Source: an uncultured Lachnospiraceae bacterium (GTDB lineage: Bacteria > Bacillota > Clostridia > Lachnospirales > Lachnospiraceae). From it: a DNA stretch of 41,825 bases. Shown one piece after another: positions 38,567 through 41,825 of this stretch (within the stretch, counting starts at the first letter, position 1; every line of letters starts with the position of its first letter). The notes under the pieces were generated by a model that saw nothing but the letters and a program-made list of their open reading frames with translations, had not been told where the DNA came from and made no database searches. The position numbers and the translations under genes were made by a program. The stretch spans positions 247 to 42,071 of the forward strand of contig CAJTLX010000028.1 of assembly GCA_910577165.1 (NCBI GenBank), given 5' to 3'.

Positions 38567-40036
38567 GTGAAGGAGCGAGAAGAAATGCGGGGGCGGGCAG
38601 GAAAATTTCGTCTGACACAGAAGTTTAAATATTTGACAAGTATGCGTGTCGCCCTGTTTGCGTTAATCTTGTTTACTGCGGGAAGCACGCTTTTTGGCGT
38701 GAGTGTGGGCGCGCTTGCCATATGCAGAGAACAGGTGGTTTTGGAGAGGATCTCAGAGGTGGGGGAATACGGGAAAATTCTTACTAATCAGATGGCATCC
38801 TCCGGATATCTCGCCGCGCAGGGGCTGGAGATCACGACGGAGTTGACGGCGGCAGCGGATATCTTTGACGGACGTATTCTTGTGGTGGACAAAAATTTGC
38901 GCGTGGTCGCGGATACATTCAATTATGAGGTGGGCAAGATTTTGCTCTCACAGAAAGTGATTGAATGCATTCGCGGGATAAATACTTATCGGGTGGAGGA
39001 AAGGGACGACTATATTCAAATGACGCTCCCTGTGCGGGGCGGCGAGACGGCGGAGAATGCCTATGCGGGCGCAATTATTCTCCGTGCCTCCCTGGAACGT
39101 GAAACCACATTTTTGGATCGGGTAGAACATACGGTATTGATTATTGATCTGGTGGTTTTATTTGTGGTGGCACTTGTAGCGTTCTTTTGCTCTGGCAGGA
39201 TGACAAAACCATTTAAGTCCATTGTCGCTTCCATCCAGCATGTGACGGACGGGTACTTGGAAGACCCCGTTTCCATCGGCGGTTTTTACGAGGTCAGACG
39301 CATTTCGGACTCGTTTAATGAGATGCTTTTACAGATGAAGAAAGTTGAGGAGTCCAGACAGGAATTTGTTGCAAACGTCTCGCATGAATTGAAAACCCCT
39401 ATGACTTCCATTAAGGTGCTTGCGGATTCGCTTACCCTACAGGAGGATGCGCCGGTAGAGTTATATCGGGAATTTCTCACCGATATCACGGATGAGATCG
39501 AGCGCGAGAATCAGATTATCAACGATCTGCTCTCCCTAGTGCGCCTTGATCGCAAGGATGCGGAAATGCATATCGCACAGGTTTCCATCAATGAGCTGAT
39601 GGAGATTATCTTAAAGCGCATCAAGCCCATTGCAAAGAGAAAAAATATCGAACTGATGTTTGAGAGTTTTCGCCCGGTACTTGCGGAGGTGGACGAGGTC
39701 AAACTTTCGCTTGCCGTGTCCAATTTGATTGAAAATGCAGTAAAATATAATGTCGAGGATGGTACAGTGCGTGTGTCGGTCAATGCGGATCACAAGTATT
39801 TTTACATATCGGTCTCCGACTCAGGCATTGGAATTCCGGAGGCGGCGCAACCGTTTATCTTTGATCGTTTTTACCGCGTGGACAAGGCCAGATCCCGCGA
39901 GAGCGGCGGTACAGGATTGGGGCTTGCCATCACAAAGAGCGTGGTGCTGCGACACAAGGGAACAATCAAGGTCAACAGTCGGGAAAATGAGGGGACAACA
40001 TTTACGGTGCGCATTCCGTTAAACTTTATCGCTTAG
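38567..40036 (+). CDS. Membrane sensor histidine kinase
   Basis: 489 residues from the GTG at 38567, seven bases after AAAGGAG; an ATG at 38585 also has a ribosome site. Helix 1 at about 27-53, an extracytoplasmic PAS/Cache-like sensor domain (about 54-185, with DGRILVVDKNLRVVAD), helix 2 at about 186-208, HAMP to about 260, then HisKA with H273 (ANVSHELKTPMTS) and an HATPase domain with N (NLIENAVKYN), DSGIGIPEA, FDRFYRVDKARS and GGTGLGLAI boxes. Complete and of the PhoR/WalK architecture. It acts with the response regulator just upstream; the ligand is unknown. Confidence 0.95.
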   Translation: MKEREEMRGRAGKFRLTQKFKYLTSMRVALFALILFTAGSTLFGVSVGALAICREQVVLERISEVGEYGKILTNQMASSGYLAAQGLEITTELTAAADIFDGRILVVDKNLRVVADTFNYEVGKILLSQKVIECIRGINTYRVEERDDYIQMTLPVRGGETAENAYAGAIILRASLERETTFLDRVEHTVLIIDLVVLFVVALVAFFCSGRMTKPFKSIVASIQHVTDGYLEDPVSIGGFYEVRRISDSFNEMLLQMKKVEESRQEFVANVSHELKTPMTSIKVLADSLTLQEDAPVELYREFLTDITDEIERENQIINDLLSLVRLDRKDAEMHIAQVSINELMEIILKRIKPIAKRKNIELMFESFRPVLAEVDEVKLSLAVSNLIENAVKYNVEDGTVRVSVNADHKYFYISVSDSGIGIPEAAQPFIFDRFYRVDKARSRESGGTGLGLAITKSVVLRHKGTIKVNSRENEGTTFTVRIPLNFIA

Positions 40037-40051
40037 GAAAGGAGTGGCGGC

Positions 40052-40987
40052 ATGGAGCGAGGGAAAGTATTTCTTTTTGTGCTGGTGTTTCTTTTGCTCT
40101 GCGGCAGTTTAGGCTGTGGAAAGGAACCCAGCGAGGAGAGCGCGGGCGGGCGGATCTACTTTTTAAATGGCGCGGAAACACAGCTTGTCAGTGAGGGCTA
40201 TGAGCTAAAGGCGACATTTAAGGAAGCGCAGGTGCAGGAGTATGTGAACGCGCTTGCAAAAGAGCCGGAGGGGCGTGAACTAAAAAAGTTGCTGCCAGAA
40301 AATGTAAAATTACTGGACTTTTCTTTTGGGGAGGCGGATCAGCTCATCTTAAATTTTGATGCCAACTACAGCACACTTACGGGGATCACGGAAGTTTTGA
40401 TCCGCGCGGCATTAGTCAAGACCTTCTGCCAGATTGAGGGGGTGGATTATGTGGAGTTCTATGTCAATGGGATTCCGTATATGATCGGTGAACTTCCCGT
40501 TGGAATGATGAAGGCGGAAGATTTTATTGACAATACTTCAGACGAGGAGTTTTATACACAGATGGCAAATGTATCAATTTATTTTGCAAATGAGGATGGG
40601 ACAGCACTGCGCGAATCACATCGGCAGGTCAGCTACAACAGCAATATCTCGATGGAGCAGCTTGTGGTGGAGCAGCTAATTGGTGGACCCATTGAGGAGG
40701 AGAGGGCAGCGGGACTGTGTGCAACAATCCCGGAGGATACACAGCTTTCTAAAATCAGCACAAAGGATGGCATTTGTTATCTGGATCTGAGTGTGGATTT
40801 TCTCGAAAAGCCCGAGGGTATACGCGAGGAAATTATATTGTATTCCATTGTAAATTCGTTGGCAGAACTTCCGAATGTGAATAAAGTACAGATACGCATT
40901 GGCGGGGAACTGCGCAAAAGTTATCAGTCCTTTGAGATGCCGGAGGTCTTCGAGCGTGATCTGGATCTGATCGAAACAGAAATGTAA
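40052..40987 (+). CDS. GerMN-domain lipoprotein
   Basis: 311 residues. The N-terminus (VFLFVLVFLLLCGSLGCGK) is a lipoprotein signal with the last cysteine as the lipid site. Two GerMN domains follow (about residues 35-145 and 170-295), each with the FxxGDQLILNFDANY or ICYLDLSVDFLEKP type strand and the VNSLAELPNVNKVQI end. GerM in Bacillus is a sporulation and germination lipoprotein; similar proteins such as LpqB partner a sensor kinase (MtrB) in Actinobacteria. The position 15 bp after the kinase suggests by analogy that it modulates that kinase. comEC begins 43 bp later. Confidence 0.88.
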   Translation: MERGKVFLFVLVFLLLCGSLGCGKEPSEESAGGRIYFLNGAETQLVSEGYELKATFKEAQVQEYVNALAKEPEGRELKKLLPENVKLLDFSFGEADQLILNFDANYSTLTGITEVLIRAALVKTFCQIEGVDYVEFYVNGIPYMIGELPVGMMKAEDFIDNTSDEEFYTQMANVSIYFANEDGTALRESHRQVSYNSNISMEQLVVEQLIGGPIEEERAAGLCATIPEDTQLSKISTKDGICYLDLSVDFLEKPEGIREEIILYSIVNSLAELPNVNKVQIRIGGELRKSYQSFEMPEVFERDLDLIETEM

Positions 40988-41030
40988 CTATAAAAATTAA
41001 AGTCTGATCTCTTTCAGCAGAAAGGCGAAA

Positions 41031-41825
41031 ATGGTAAAACGACCTTTAGTTTTGCTGACGCTTTTTTATCTTTTCGGGATTTTGGCGGGGAAGGTCTGCT
41101 TGCCGTTTGCGATTCTCTTCCCCCTTTTTTCTCTTTTTTTTCTTCCATTTCTCCTTAATAAAAAATTCTTATCTTTACTGATTCCCCTCTGTTTTGCCGC
41201 AGGATTTTTGCTTTATCAGCGAGCCGCGCGTGAGACAGCACTGGAACAATATGTGCAGAGTCCGAAAACAAGCCGTGTTTGCGGGGAAGTTCTCTCTTTT
41301 ACGCAGGGACAAAATGGCGGGCGGATGGTGGTTCGCCTTCGAGTGATGGATGGCGCGCCAGAAAAGGTGGGGAAAGAAAAACTCTTAGTTTCGATACCGA
41401 ACGGGGAATTATTTGCTCCGGGAAGTACAGTTATTCTATACGGGGAGTGGATGGCATTATCGCGGGGAGATAATCCGGGTCAGTTTGACGAGTACAGCTA
41501 TTATAAGGCGCAAGGAATCTGCGCAAAAGGTACGGCGAAAAATATTGAGCTTATCGGAGAGAAAAAATTTTCATCCCTGCTTTGGAGATGGAAACAAAAA
41601 ATAAAACAGGTCTATTCAAAAGTTTTACCCCAGGCGGAGGCGGGGGTGCTTGAGGCAATGTTTCTCGCTGAGAAGGGAGGACTTTTGCCGGAGATTAAGG
41701 AGATGTATCAGGGCGCAGGATTTTCTCATATCCTCGCCGTTTCCGGGCTGCATATGTCCTTACTTGGCATGGGGTTTTACAAACTGTTAAAAAGGATGCG
41801 TGTGGGCAGCAACAAAGCGGTGATT
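41031..41825 (+). CDS. comEC: DNA uptake channel ComEC/Rec2 (3' end outside window)
   Basis: The frame stays open from the ATG at 41031 to the window edge: 265 codons. The first about 65 residues hold two to three helices (RPLVLLTLFYLFGILAGKVC and the stretch with LFPLFSLFFLPFLL). An OB-like DUF4131 domain follows, with the family mark NPGQFDEYSYYKAQGI near residue 150. The beginning of the competence domain is FSHILAVSGLHMSLLGMGFY near residue 240. ComEC forms the membrane channel that takes in single-stranded DNA. A full protein would be about 700-800 residues, so roughly two thirds, including any beta-lactamase-like domain, is missing. The ribosome site AAAGGCG is moderate. Confidence 0.94.
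   Translation, partial: MVKRPLVLLTLFYLFGILAGKVCLPFAILFPLFSLFFLPFLLNKKFLSLLIPLCFAAGFLLYQRAARETALEQYVQSPKTSRVCGEVLSFTQGQNGGRMVVRLRVMDGAPEKVGKEKLLVSIPNGELFAPGSTVILYGEWMALSRGDNPGQFDEYSYYKAQGICAKGTAKNIELIGEKKFSSLLWRWKQKIKQVYSKVLPQAEAGVLEAMFLAEKGGLLPEIKEMYQGAGFSHILAVSGLHMSLLGMGFYKLLKRMRVGSNKAVI

Noticed and set aside
1..41825. tRNA, rRNA or tmRNA genes
   Set aside because: No T-arm GGTTCGAATC-type sequence with matching acceptor stems and no rRNA-like stretch was noticed; reading by eye can miss a divergent case.

Overview
The window looks like a chromosomal segment of an anaerobic, low-to-mid-GC Firmicute, most likely a Clostridia/Lachnospiraceae-type gut bacterium. The reasons are a class III ribonucleotide reductase with an NrdD2-type glycyl-radical motif, a Clostridia-type ThyX, a SpoVB-like flippase and a GerMN lipoprotein, GH43 plant-polysaccharide enzymes, and strong AGGAGG-type ribosome sites. 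This placement is inference from gene content; no rRNA or other phylogenetic marker is present.

Layout. 1-3.5 kb (+): the 3' part of ligA, then metA and tatD. 3.6-8.7 kb (-): a probable three-gene unit, read right to left, of a GH43-CBM6 lipoprotein, a cytosolic GH43 enzyme and a SpoVB/MOP flippase. It is driven by a promoter that overlaps the divergent promoter of the next block. 8.9-13.8 kb (+): cysteine desulfurase and mnmA (tRNA 2-thiolation), a TPR lipoprotein and hflX. 13.8-17.6 kb (+): nucleotide metabolism, with a class III RNR carrying a fused redoxin domain and a ThyX of the divergent Firmicute type. nrdD is preceded by two NrdR-box-like palindromes, a good promoter and a folded leader. 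17.7-21.5 kb (+): a Nudix hydrolase and an AT-rich two-gene restriction-modification system, probably acquired by transfer. 21.6-28.7 kb (+): a MoxR/DUF58/transglutaminase operon under its own strong promoter, a cytidylate-kinase-like protein and an AI-2E-family permease. 28.7-29.7 kb: an AT-rich Rpn/PD-(D/E)XK gene. 29.9-35.6 kb (+): an ABC ATPase, a large multi-domain CARDB-like surface protein, a small one-pass membrane protein and a MacB/FtsX-type permease, probably one trans-envelope machine. 35.7-41.8 kb (+): trmO, a DUF606 transporter, then comEA, an OmpR/sensor-kinase pair, a GerMN lipoprotein and the start of comEC.

The strongest unexplained signals are these: a three-copy intergenic repeat of about 100 bp with covarying stems; the nrdD leader RNA; a cytosine methyltransferase with a C-terminal extension of about 255 residues beside an unassigned nuclease; the four-gene ABC/CARDB cassette, whose CARDB gene shows an internal codon-usage break; and a two-component system lying between comEA and comEC. 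No tRNA, rRNA, CRISPR array or complete insertion sequence was found.
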